The notes below the pieces were generated by a model. The model was not told the DNA's origin and made no database searches. It saw nothing but the letters and a program-made list of their open reading frames with translations. 55,701 bases of DNA from an uncultured Eubacterium sp. GTDB lineage: Bacteria > Bacillota > Clostridia > Lachnospirales > Lachnospiraceae. The stretch is taken from contig CAOKNO010000008.1 of assembly GCA_948470065.1 (NCBI GenBank), positions 1-55,701 on the forward strand, read 5' to 3'. Both the position numbers and the translations under genes were made by a program. The first letter of the stretch is position 1; the number at the start of each line of letters is the position of its first letter. Below, piece by piece: positions 9,701-18,131 of this stretch.

Positions 9701-12700
9701 TTCCCCCTCTTCGCTGTAGAGATAGAGCATACTGTTCAGCTTCCCGTTTGCACGGAACGTATATTTCCCGTCGGCTTCTGCCTGCAGGCGGTAAACCCCG
9801 CAGGGACGCCCTTCCCCAATCACAAGGTATTTTCTCTGCCCTTCTTTGATTTCCGCCGCTCCCTCAAACGGTAGGGGAAGCTTTGTATATTCCATCACTT
9901 CCTGACGGTATCCCCTGCCTTCCAAATATAAGGTATAAACGCCGTCCTTTTCATAGACGTTTCCTCTTACCGTTTCCTTGCTCATATCTGGAAATGCCGC
10001 TTCATTACTGTGTTCCGTTGCCTTTATGGTTTCCTTCCTGCCGTCGCGGTACTGTACCATAAATTCCAATCCATACAGATCTGGGCTGCTGATTGTTTCA
10101 AATGGGTAATAGCTGCTCTTTTCAGGCTTTTTGCTTAGCTGGAAGCCAATCACTGGATTTGGCAGGAATGTTACCGTACGCTTTGCAGACGCGCCCATAT
10201 AATCCACCTGCAGGCGGTATCTGCTATTTCCCACTTGCTGCCCTTCGTTCAGCCAGGTAAGCTGCAGTTCATATCCATCCAGCATCGGGCGCTCAAAGCT
10301 TTCCTCCCACACTACCGTTTTATCCGGCCTCCCAGCTTCCTTTTTGTAATGTATGGTCACCGCAAGGCCCTGAAACCCTTTCGAAGCCTGGTACTCGTAA
10401 CGCCCCTCCATTGGATTGTTGTCAATGGTAAGCGATTCCACCGGGGATGGGACGTCTAGCCGGACAGGCAGTTCTGCTAGAATCTCTTCCCCCCATTGAA
10501 ACTGGATGGCGTTATCCTCCCGAATCTCTGGCTTGCCCCAAGAACCGCCCGTTCCTTGTTGGCTATACTTCCAACTTGCTGACAACATCTTGCCGCCGGC
10601 CAGAGTGGACGGCGCGGTTGGGTATTTTATCTCTGTCCAACGATGTACGTTCCCATAAGTGATTTCATAAGACATGCCCATAACCTCCAGATACCCAAGG
10701 CTGGGGGATTCTAATTCAAACGAATACCAGGATTTCTTCATTCCCGTTGTATCCACCGTAAGGCTTTTGGCTTCCCCAAGCTGCTCCTGGCTTGCAACCA
10801 CGGAACTTAAATAACACTGGAACCTGTTCTTACCGATGTAGTTACTTGGCTCCGCGCTGACTACAAAATAATATGGCGTCCCTTTTTTCAATTCCCAGAA
10901 GGTAAACGGATAATTCCAGCCGCTGCCAGACGCCTGGTACATGATACGGTTTTCTTCGTACAGCTCCACCTGGAATTGGCCCGGAGGCATTTCCTCGGAA
11001 GAATTACAGTAAAAATAGTAATTCGCGGTCTTATCTGGCGTAAATGACAACACCCGGTATGGCTTTCCTTCCTCAAACGTCAATACGCCAGTCTGCCCGC
11101 CATCGGTTATTCCAATGCTGTCCTCTGTGGATGGCTGGATTCCGATCGGAAGTTCTGCGACTGCATTCATATAGGTGACACGTAGGCATTTCTGGTTTTC
11201 CCCTGTGTCTGGATCCCAAGAACTGGCTACCCGTGACGTCAGATATTTCTTATGTACATCGTCTACCAAAAAATATGAGTTATGGGTGGAAACCGAAACC
11301 TCAAGCTGCGTGCCATCTGTATAATGGATAGCAAATTCCGCCCCATACAAATCAATGCTGCCGCTGTTCCCTGCATAATACTGCTTTTGCGGCGCTTTTC
11401 GGAACTCAATGGACGATATTGGGTTTTGCCGGATCTCGATGGGATCGGTCTGGTATTCCTTACCAAATAACTTAAATACAACCCCATTACTACCATAGGT
11501 CGGATAGCCCTCGGAATTTTTCTTCAGCCAGTCCCATTTTACCCGGTAATAGCGGCCCTGGTATCGAAAGTCCATATCGGATCCCGACGAACGGATGGTT
11601 TCCGCATGGATGCTCCCATCGTCAAAGACAATCTGGTACGACATCCCTTCGAAATCCATGCCAATGCCTTCGTAACGGTAATACGCCATTTTTTCCGGCA
11701 TCCGCAGGATGTCAAAGGATACCACCGGGCTATCCGTAACCATAACGTCAAACCCTGCCTCCAACTCCTGGCAGGCCACTATCGCCTGGTACGTCCCAGG
11801 CGCCGCCCAGTCGACCGCATCCCAGTCGATCTGGATTTCGCGCCAGATTTCACTCCAGGAACCGTAGCCGTCTTCTGACGCATCCATACCATAACGGTAC
11901 TTTTTCGTGACTCCTTTGGAATCCGTAAGCTCCAGTTCCAAGCCTTCTTCTGTCAGGACCTCCCCATAATCGGAATTATCTGGTTCTTTCGTATAATAAA
12001 CCGTCCGCTCTGGCGCTTTTAAGATTTTCAGTTCCGTATACACGGTTTCTTCTGGCTCTGGCTCTTTTTTTACCTCGATCTTATAATCTGCCTTATAATC
12101 CATAAAAGAAACCGTTATGGTATGCTCCCCTTCTTGCAGATACCAGCCGGAAGATTCTGCCGAAACCTTAAAGTACCTAGACCAGCCTTCTACTGCGCCT
12201 TCCTTGCTTCCATAGGTATAAGTATCGTACGTCCCATCGTGCTTGTATGCACGGAATATAAGCCCTTTGGCATCAATTCTTTGGGTATAATGGCTGTATA
12301 AATATTCTTTTTTCTCCGGCTCTTGCTCCAATTCAATCCGCTCATAAGGATTTTCCCGCAGTTCAATATCAAACGACGTATGGTATTCCAGATAGGAAAC
12401 CACGACTTGCTTGCTGCCTGCCGTACCTCCGGCCTTCTGATATTCCTGGATGCTCTTATACTTATTCTGTTTCCCCTCGAGCTCTAGCCCATAATCGCCA
12501 TACCTGGAATAAGCATTGCCTGGGATGGAAGTAATCTGGGCATATGATTCTGGAGCTGCACCATCTGCCCGCGGCAATGTTACCTTCCCGACGTCGGATA
12601 CTAAGATGTTATCACTGGCATCCATATAAAAAATATTTGTTTTAGGCTCTACCGAAATCCCACAATAAGGGTTTCTTTCAATTGTCACAGGGTACGACGT

Positions 12701-13897
12701 CCTTGCGCCCTGGTATTCTACCACAACCTCAGCCTTTGCGCTTCCATCTTCTTCTAATTTCCCTTCGCGCTCTAGATAATCCATGTAGCTGTCAATATCC
12801 ATATAGGGCATTGGGATCAGCGTCCCATCTGGTCCTTCCAATTCTTCCCCTGGGAAATATTGGTATACCGAAGTATGGCTGGATGACAAGGTTTCTTTCT
12901 TCCCATCCTCATGGATCGCTTCAATTGTAACTGGCTCAAGAGACTGCCCAAATCTGTCCGTATAGGATTCCCTGGCCTGTATGACAGTGATTTCTTTGAC
13001 AGGGTTATGCATCACCTGGAACTTTGCCTGGAGCTCAAAATCAGCAGACGTCCCTGAAATCGAATACTGGACGCCGAACTTTGCCGTATGCTCTCCTTCC
13101 GAAAGCCGGTAGATATCGGTCTTTCCTTCATCCCCATCCACGGAAAGCAAACGGATCTGCCTGGATAGAAAAGACTCTTTTCTGTGTGCGATATCGCTCC
13201 AGGACAAGACGCGCAGCGTATTGGTGGAAGAACCGCTGCTCTCACCGTAGGACACATAGGAACAGTCTACGTCGCTCCGCACCGATTCCCCGTTCTGGTA
13301 ATGGATATCTACCTGCATGCCAGTCCCAATAAACGCATTGTTTGACGGGGCGCTCGGCGAAGCTGCCGTTTCCATACCGGAAATATCCGTACGTTTCATA
13401 AGCAGGGCAACGTCTAGATGATCGGGATCCTCATAAGAAGATACGGAACAATAAAATTCATAGATTTCTTCTTTGTCCAGCCACATAAGCTGCTCTGCCT
13501 TGCTGGACTTATAGATCTTATATCTTGCAATATCAGAGTAATCCTGTTTCTTTTCTACGGAATCTTCATAGTAAATTGTCTGCTGGACGCCAACAGAAAA
13601 CTTACAGTCTGTCTTGCTTTCTGCCATAAAGCGATACCAGCCGCTTTCTCCTGGCTGAAAGCGGTAAAATTCCTGAGCAGCCTTCGTGTGGTGCAGCTCT
13701 TGCCCTTCTGTCAGGACACGGAATGTTTCTGTGGATACCGCCTCCAAAGAGCGGGAATCCACGGCTTCCTCTGGATACTCCATGTCCTGGAACTGTCCTG
13801 TGTCTGGTAATTCTCCTGCAATGGCTGGTTCTTGTAACAGTGCGCCAATCATAGCGGCAACCAGACAGATCGCCAATCCTTTCTTAAATTTCATCAT
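6785..13897 (-). CDS. Giant secreted surface protein with Ig-like, LRR_5 and FnIII domains
   Basis: 2370-residue extracellular protein. Residues 1-28 form a signal peptide with an AIA-G cleavage site. Roughly residues 60-1480 hold repeated beta-rich modules marked by a Pro-x-K-x-x-Y-x phrase followed by a Tyr-Asp-Gly strand (for example MPEKMAYYRYEG, KKPEKSSYYPFE), resembling group-3-like bacterial Ig domains. About 1666-1720 resembles an InlB B-repeat (FFYGWYLGKDG, YAKWGSG). About 1795-1905 is a BspA/LRR_5 leucine-rich stretch (LPDTIEEIGAGAFSGC repeats). Two group-2 Ig-like domains follow (about 2105-2180 and 2200-2275), then a C-terminal FnIII domain. No LPxTG, S-layer or transmembrane anchor is seen, so cell attachment is unexplained. 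AAAGGAG lies 9 bases before the ATG. Confidence 0.85.
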   Translation of the reverse strand: MMKFKKGLAICLVAAMIGALLQEPAIAGELPDTGQFQDMEYPEEAVDSRSLEAVSTETFRVLTEGQELHHTKAAQEFYRFQPGESGWYRFMAESKTDCKFSVGVQQTIYYEDSVEKKQDYSDIARYKIYKSSKAEQLMWLDKEEIYEFYCSVSSYEDPDHLDVALLMKRTDISGMETAASPSAPSNNAFIGTGMQVDIHYQNGESVRSDVDCSYVSYGESSGSSTNTLRVLSWSDIAHRKESFLSRQIRLLSVDGDEGKTDIYRLSEGEHTAKFGVQYSISGTSADFELQAKFQVMHNPVKEITVIQARESYTDRFGQSLEPVTIEAIHEDGKKETLSSSHTSVYQYFPGEELEGPDGTLIPMPYMDIDSYMDYLEREGKLEEDGSAKAEVVVEYQGARTSYPVTIERNPYCGISVEPKTNIFYMDASDNILVSDVGKVTLPRADGAAPESYAQITSIPGNAYSRYGDYGLELEGKQNKYKSIQEYQKAGGTAGSKQVVVSYLEYHTSFDIELRENPYERIELEQEPEKKEYLYSHYTQRIDAKGLIFRAYKHDGTYDTYTYGSKEGAVEGWSRYFKVSAESSGWYLQEGEHTITVSFMDYKADYKIEVKKEPEPEETVYTELKILKAPERTVYYTKEPDNSDYGEVLTEEGLELELTDSKGVTKKYRYGMDASEDGYGSWSEIWREIQIDWDAVDWAAPGTYQAIVACQELEAGFDVMVTDSPVVSFDILRMPEKMAYYRYEGIGMDFEGMSYQIVFDDGSIHAETIRSSGSDMDFRYQGRYYRVKWDWLKKNSEGYPTYGSNGVVFKLFGKEYQTDPIEIRQNPISSIEFRKAPQKQYYAGNSGSIDLYGAEFAIHYTDGTQLEVSVSTHNSYFLVDDVHKKYLTSRVASSWDPDTGENQKCLRVTYMNAVAELPIGIQPSTEDSIGITDGGQTGVLTFEEGKPYRVLSFTPDKTANYYFYCNSSEEMPPGQFQVELYEENRIMYQASGSGWNYPFTFWELKKGTPYYFVVSAEPSNYIGKNRFQCYLSSVVASQEQLGEAKSLTVDTTGMKKSWYSFELESPSLGYLEVMGMSYEITYGNVHRWTEIKYPTAPSTLAGGKMLSASWKYSQQGTGGSWGKPEIREDNAIQFQWGEEILAELPVRLDVPSPVESLTIDNNPMEGRYEYQASKGFQGLAVTIHYKKEAGRPDKTVVWEESFERPMLDGYELQLTWLNEGQQVGNSRYRLQVDYMGASAKRTVTFLPNPVIGFQLSKKPEKSSYYPFETISSPDLYGLEFMVQYRDGRKETIKATEHSNEAAFPDMSKETVRGNVYEKDGVYTLYLEGRGYRQEVMEYTKLPLPFEGAAEIKEGQRKYLVIGEGRPCGVYRLQAEADGKYTFRANGKLNSMLYLYSEEGEQLGVAYLSANQEGSLPTSLGAGETVYYIIWPREDGIIGSVACTLEGEEIEKQEIPEATLEVKEPIAEEELPEVFPPILYEGYDVKSYQWYGGGEGIAAFATAHRLKVILSPDREHCFTSATKLMFNGVEADYTLEPDGTISLYHTFPHTECKVILPQVEGYTLQIKNSKKDRVAYGESFSFQYIETGGSGKELTVKANGTVVPLGADGFYTLTSVTENITVLVKPKQIEAGEGESLLLLYNKSEEPYDTMIGKQNQSIHDNEKENTLPLLPSYTDGSDQFFYGWYLGKDGDWNGRGTRFTSMTKLLEAAYSLYAKWGSGYFSSIVNGKKVSYQVLSFDEYNNMAVQVKGFSKRSAKSAAAIAASEDGKLEIPAVIAQEEMELQEGLEIEIAGCQVKTIAREAFSGETGITDVILPDTIEEIGAGAFSGCVSLQEVNLPEQVSKIGANAFSGCTSLRKVVIPDTVTELPSGVFQGCKDLTVVLPDTMRKIDASAFADIEELSLVCSDKLADKNVIKDLQGAGIPVKAVSLSLEEDWTLSYGETERLDADIRINGELVKDRELVWEPSKTDAYTFQAEGNSLLVTPTRVTERTEVIPVKARDVELGLEATMYLHTAAADISKENLDGTPRYTVKLADGKYVYSGVMQRPGVTVTKTADSSILDGSDYTVSYINNLEAGEAQVVVTGKGNYVGTLRKAFTIAKASQYITASDLKCTLKNYIVPIGASSSGDGKLSYVSSNPGVATVDAYGVATIHGLGTTVIRIKALETNNYKESAEKTITLKVENPQNDNTGTTTPTPPAQTPSKLKVPKTSYEKALGSKPFVLKATANTAISYRTSDSKIATVSKSGKVTLKKCGKAVITVKTHDASKKVTLRIVPKKASLKKVSSPKAGQLKVAWARQKEAAGYVVEYSTDPKFKKNVKRKTITKNATTSVTLKKLAKGRKYYIRVKAYTKISGKKYYGAMGKIQSKKVKK

Positions 13898-13961
13898 TTT
13901 GGGAAACTCCTTTCCAGAATATCAAACGATAGGTTAATACGAAGCACACTTTGCAACAGAC

Positions 13962-14040
13962 GCGGTTGTCCAATCCATACAAAAGCGGGCTCCGGATGCC
14001 GTCGCAAGTCGCCCTTATTTTGTATGGATTGCCCAACCGC
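13962..14040. repeat. Long inverted repeat between the CotH and giant-protein genes
   Basis: Two 23-base arms (13962-13984 and 14018-14040) are complementary at 21 positions, with one two-base mismatch, around a 33-base loop. The loop contains a further short GGGC/GCCC pairing. There is no T-run on either side, so it is not a classical terminator. It could be a structured RNA, a remnant of a small inverted-repeat element or an intercistronic hairpin. Confidence 0.55.
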
Positions 14041-14186
14041 TGTTTTCAGAAGTCAAATAACCCGCAGCAAGATACGAGGCAAGACCTAGCTTGTTCTTTC
14101 CGTCCCAAGGGGTACATTGCTCACGGGAATAAAGTTTCTCAAACGCCTAATTTGAAATGATACGTTTTTTGGCGCTGGGACTGCAG

Positions 14187-16907
14187 TTATTTTTTTACAC
14201 GTATGGCCTTTGTAACTTTCTTCTTCCCACAAGTAATTGTGAGTTTTGCTTTCCCGGTCTTTTTCTTTGCTGTCAATTTTACCTTTGCGCCGCTTTTTTT
14301 ATTCAGCTTTAGAAGCTTCTTGCCCTTGGCGTCTAGCTTCCAGGTGACTTTTCCTTTTAAGCCGTATGTCTTGGCTGTCAATGTGATGGATTTCTTCAGC
14401 TTTACCGTAGATTTCCCGCTTACTTTTATCACAGGCTTTTTCACCGTAACCTTGCATACTGCCTTTACTCCGCTGCCGTCCGTCGCTTTCACCGTGATTT
14501 TCGCAGTCCCTGGTGATTTTGCTGTGACTTTCCCGCTTTGGGATACGCTGGCAATGGATTTTTTATCTACCGAATACATTACCTTTTGGGATGCCGCGGC
14601 AGGCGTGATCTTCGCCTTGAGCTGTAAAGTCTGGTATGCGTATAATTTCTTAGACGTTACAGATAAGGTCACCTTGCTTGCCCGTATTGGCTTTTGCGGC
14701 GCTTTCTGTATGCTTCCTGCATACGTCCCGCGGATTGCGCCTGTTTCTACCGTGCTTGTAACGGAAACGGACAGTGTCTTCCCGATTTCCTGTTCCGTCA
14801 ATTGATACGTGGACGCCGTTGCACCGCTTACCGCTTCCTCGCCTGCGTACCACTGGTACTGCAAGGTTCCGCTGTTATTCGTTTCCGTTACTGCAGCCGT
14901 CAGCTTATCTCCTGGGTGTGATACTTCTCCTTCACGGCTCGATATTACCGTTACCTTTCCTGTCAGTTCCTTTGGCTTATCATCCCCGCCTGGCTTCTGC
15001 TCCATCGTTGCTTTTGTAAAGGCTGTGAAATTCATCATGCCGCTAATATATTCCTGGCTGCCAGACGCCCCCAATACCTGGATGGCCTGGATGGCGTCTT
15101 CTGGCTCTTCAAGCATTGCAGCATCTATGGATATGCTGGCTTTCCCATCTATCACTGGGAAGAGGGACTGGCCTGCAGCCGATACTTTCTTGCTATTTAC
15201 AAGGAATGCTACGGATGCAACCCGGCTGCTTCCTGTTTCCGCAGTCACCTTTATTGTGCCGTCTTTTGCTTTCACAGCAGAAACAGAAATCTGTTTGGAA
15301 AGCTGGTTCCCAAGGGATGTATACAATTTTTCCACGCTGGTAAACTGTGTGTCAAACCAATCTACACGTTTTTGGATAAAGGTCTTCATGGAAGCAATGG
15401 CGTCATTGTAATTCTGGCTCTGGGTATCAACCACCGTTCCGTTTACAAATGCTTTCCCTTGATACCAGCCATACGTATAAGACCATTTCTGGCCATCCTT
15501 GTCAGAAGCCGACTGGTATTTCTGCTCCCAGGTATCAATCAGCCCGCCGCTTTTAATCATACCTTCGATTACCGTCGGGCGGCATTCGTTGTATAATTCA
15601 TAAGCCTTGGCTACAAAATAAGGATCCTTGACCAAATAGCGATACCATTGCTGTTTCTGGTAAGCCTGCTCCCCGAAACCTCCGATATTCGTATCCATAC
15701 CTGTCAGTACGGTATGCCATTGATCGTATACAAACGGGCCTGTCATACTGTACATATTGATGTTGCCCCATGCCCAGTCATAATCCCAGACAGGCCCCAT
15801 CTTAGCCTTGCCTTCCAAATCCTTATACAGGTAAGAACTGTTTTTCATAGAATTCCAGTTATTGGTGTACTCGCAGACCAGCCAATACCGGAGCAAAGAA
15901 TCCATATCAAACAAGTCCGTATAATGCACGGTTTCGTTTTGGAACGTGGTGGTAAATTCCTGGTTCTTTAACGCTGCTTCGTACGCATTCAGGTAATTCC
16001 TTGCGTAATCCACCATCGCCTGGCTTGTCTTTGCATATTCTGGGGCGCGGAAAAACATCGGCATACCGTTCGTTGTCTGGAAGGCAGATATGTATTTGTA
16101 TTGATCCGATGTGCTCCTGAAATCCATATCCAGCAAAAACCCGCCTGTAACCTCTGGGATTGCATCTGCATAATACTCAGATATCACATATTCCTTCCCT
16201 TGGTACTGGAAGACGCCGGAAGCCACCCAGCTTAAATCCTCTTCCATTGCCGTTTCTAAGGAAGATAGCTTCAATGTTGTTTCTTTCTCACAAATCGCTT
16301 CTGCAATATCGTCTGCAAGCCCTTCCCATTCGTGGATATCCACCCTTGCCTTGCCGACACGGATATGTTCGCTTAATTCATAGATGCCTTGGTACTCGCC
16401 ATTCAACACCAGTACCACGCTGGTCGTGCCGATTGCAGGCTTAACGCCGATATCCCTGGCAAAGCTATGTACCAACTGGTTGCGCATATTGGTATGGTCA
16501 ATCATATTTGCCAAAAGCACCCAATGCTTATTCTTGCCTGTCCCCAGGCCCAACAGGTTCTCCTTCGAGGAAAGCTTTAGCTTATACGGCTTCTTCACAT
16601 TCCAGGCAACCGCCTGGCTCCAGGTAGAATTTCCCCTGCCCTTAATCGTAGTCTTCCCGTCGTACCAGTTCTTAGGATTGTTAAACTCCGCATTCCCCTG
16701 GATTCTCATATGGGCATCCTTGGCCACTGTATTGCTGTCAATGCCCTGCCCGTCATTGGGTAATTGCCGTCTGTCCCAATCTTTGCCAATTCGTCTGCCG
16801 ACCCAATCGAAATGGCGGACGCCCCCGCCGCCTTTACAAAGGCGGTCCCTTCTAAGTGCGCGCAAAACAACGCCGTCGCAAGTATCCAGGATAACAGCTT
16901 CCCCCAC
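14187..16907 (-). CDS. CotH kinase family protein with Ig-like domains (5' end frame-disrupted)
   Basis: The body of this frame matches the CotH family, protein kinase-like enzymes known from spore coats and also found in secreted proteins. Visible motifs are TIKGRGNSTW, KKPYKLKLSSKE, ANMIDHTNMRNQL, YELSEHIRVGKARVDI and a metal-binding-type GPVWDYDWAWGN. A group-2 Ig-like domain lies at about residues 745-830, and a basic beta-rich tail follows. The first ~53 residues of this frame are a meaningless reading of the signal-peptide region. Family-like sequence starts at GQGIDSNTVAKDAHMRIQGN. The true start with a signal peptide is at 16933 in another frame, so the gene as it stands would not give a secreted full-length product. 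A deletion is likely, in nature or in assembly. Confidence 0.8.
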   Translation of the reverse strand: MGEAVILDTCDGVVLRALRRDRLCKGGGGVRHFDWVGRRIGKDWDRRQLPNDGQGIDSNTVAKDAHMRIQGNAEFNNPKNWYDGKTTIKGRGNSTWSQAVAWNVKKPYKLKLSSKENLLGLGTGKNKHWVLLANMIDHTNMRNQLVHSFARDIGVKPAIGTTSVVLVLNGEYQGIYELSEHIRVGKARVDIHEWEGLADDIAEAICEKETTLKLSSLETAMEEDLSWVASGVFQYQGKEYVISEYYADAIPEVTGGFLLDMDFRSTSDQYKYISAFQTTNGMPMFFRAPEYAKTSQAMVDYARNYLNAYEAALKNQEFTTTFQNETVHYTDLFDMDSLLRYWLVCEYTNNWNSMKNSSYLYKDLEGKAKMGPVWDYDWAWGNINMYSMTGPFVYDQWHTVLTGMDTNIGGFGEQAYQKQQWYRYLVKDPYFVAKAYELYNECRPTVIEGMIKSGGLIDTWEQKYQSASDKDGQKWSYTYGWYQGKAFVNGTVVDTQSQNYNDAIASMKTFIQKRVDWFDTQFTSVEKLYTSLGNQLSKQISVSAVKAKDGTIKVTAETGSSRVASVAFLVNSKKVSAAGQSLFPVIDGKASISIDAAMLEEPEDAIQAIQVLGASGSQEYISGMMNFTAFTKATMEQKPGGDDKPKELTGKVTVISSREGEVSHPGDKLTAAVTETNNSGTLQYQWYAGEEAVSGATASTYQLTEQEIGKTLSVSVTSTVETGAIRGTYAGSIQKAPQKPIRASKVTLSVTSKKLYAYQTLQLKAKITPAAASQKVMYSVDKKSIASVSQSGKVTAKSPGTAKITVKATDGSGVKAVCKVTVKKPVIKVSGKSTVKLKKSITLTAKTYGLKGKVTWKLDAKGKKLLKLNKKSGAKVKLTAKKKTGKAKLTITCGKKKVTKAIRVKK

Positions 16908-16933
16908 TGCCTAAACTTGGAATGACGCTTCAT
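16706..16933 (-). other. Displaced 5' end (signal peptide and GLUG-like start) of the CotH gene
   Basis: From the ATG at 16933 (good site AGGAGGG, spacing 7) this frame encodes a clear signal peptide (KLLSWILATALFCA, then KAAGA). It continues into ISIGSADELAKIGTDGNYPMTG, which is how GLUG-type repeat regions usually begin, and then runs out of sense and stops at 16706. The continuation of the protein is in another frame from about 16765. The join falls near PMTG/GQGID, so a frame-changing deletion that also removed the GLUG region is the simplest reading. Confidence 0.7.
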
Positions 16934-17004
16934 GTAAAAACCCTCCTATCTTATGTTTTCCATACTGGGATCTTGATAGTAAGCAATTGCGAAACTCCCC
17001 AATT

Positions 17005-17033
17005 ATTATAACATGGAACAGAAAGGCGGTAAA
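17005..17033 (-). promoter_or_regulatory. Promoter of the CotH gene
   Basis: Minus strand -35 TTTACC (17033-17028), 17-base spacer, and extended -10 TGTTATAAT with TATAAT at 17010-17005. It begins 7 bases after the stop codon of the upstream 362-aa gene, so the CotH gene has its own start. Confidence 0.6.
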
Positions 17034-17039
17034 CAATAT

Positions 17040-18128
17040 CTACCAATTGCGTTTGGGTAAACTTGTTTCTAACGCTAAGATCTCGTCTACCTCTTCTTGT
17101 GGCAACGTCCTGATATGCGCCAGTATATTCCTGGCCTCCTTTAGCTTCGCAGCCTTGCCTGCATCCTCGTATGCCATGCGTATTTTCCCAGTTGCAGACA
17201 AGTAGGTCAAAATCCCTAGCTCCACATTACTTGCTTCTTCTATTACTTCCCCATACGCCGTATGGATGGGGAGCAACGCCCCGATCTGTTCTTGGTATTT
17301 CCTGATAAGCGCATTCCTGTGCTTCTCTACCAATGGGAATACGACTTTAATCTGTGCTTCCCAAATCCGTTCCTGCAATTCCCCTTCACTGGCTGCAACC
17401 TGGAAGCGGCTCCCATCGCTTCTGGATTCACTCGTGATAACATCCTGAATCACTTGGATGGGATGTTCCAGAAACTCCCTGCCATAGGAAATACAGATTG
17501 CCGCCATCTCCACATCCTCTGGAAACATCCCAGATACCACTTCCGCAAGATAACGCTTGAACTGCCCGGAGCCTTTCAAGCCGGAAGCTGCCATCATGCT
17601 GAAAATATAACAGTCATAATGCTCGATTTCCTTCTGGTAGCGGATGACGCGGATCCCTTTTTTGTCCTGCACCACCGTATCGTCACACGTTTCAATCAGG
17701 AATATGCAGCCCCGTTTCGCTTTCCCCTTTGCCCGGTTGTAATCTCCCACAAAATTATACCATTTCTTTGCCTGGTCTTTCCCTGCGCCTGAAATCCACA
17801 AAATACATTCATTCAGTACAATCTCTTCACTCTTAGCCAAAAACTCTGTGTAACCTATCCCTGGCCGGTAATGCGCCCGTTTCTCTTCCCTGCAAAATTG
17901 ATAGAATAAAAACTCGCCTGGATCCTGGCCTGTATCCTGGATGCTTTTGTAAGTGCTCGTTGCATTACGCTGGCTAATCCCCGTCGCTACGATATTTTGC
18001 ATTGTCTGGCGCCAAGGCGGTTCTTTCGGCAATTGCAAAAGGACGCTCTGCCCATCCTGGATATAGTTTATAATCTGATCCAGGAAACGGGATGCGTTCG
18101 TCACTTTCGTCCACCATATCATATCCAT
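17040..18128 (-). CDS. Hypothetical protein, partner of the giant ATPase; C-terminal HEPN-like R-x4-H motif
   Basis: 362 residues, no confident family. Predicted cytoplasmic, with no signal peptide or membrane segment. Residues about 15-180 look like an alpha/beta domain with P-loop-ATPase-like strands but no Walker A motif (QSVLLQLP, CILWISGAGKDQ, RGCIFLIET), so it may be a degenerate ATPase fold. Residues about 185-300 are mainly helical. The C-terminus has ARNILAHIRTLPQEEVDEIL, with Arg333-Asn-x3-His338 matching the R-x4-6-H signature of HEPN ribonucleases. The gene starts 3 bases after the stop of the 1997-residue ATPase gene, so the products almost certainly act together. The HEPN assignment rests on one motif and its helical context. 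Confidence 0.75.
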   Translation of the reverse strand: MDMIWWTKVTNASRFLDQIINYIQDGQSVLLQLPKEPPWRQTMQNIVATGISQRNATSTYKSIQDTGQDPGEFLFYQFCREEKRAHYRPGIGYTEFLAKSEEIVLNECILWISGAGKDQAKKWYNFVGDYNRAKGKAKRGCIFLIETCDDTVVQDKKGIRVIRYQKEIEHYDCYIFSMMAASGLKGSGQFKRYLAEVVSGMFPEDVEMAAICISYGREFLEHPIQVIQDVITSESRSDGSRFQVAASEGELQERIWEAQIKVVFPLVEKHRNALIRKYQEQIGALLPIHTAYGEVIEEASNVELGILTYLSATGKIRMAYEDAGKAAKLKEARNILAHIRTLPQEEVDEILALETSLPKRNW

Positions 18129-18131
18129 CCC

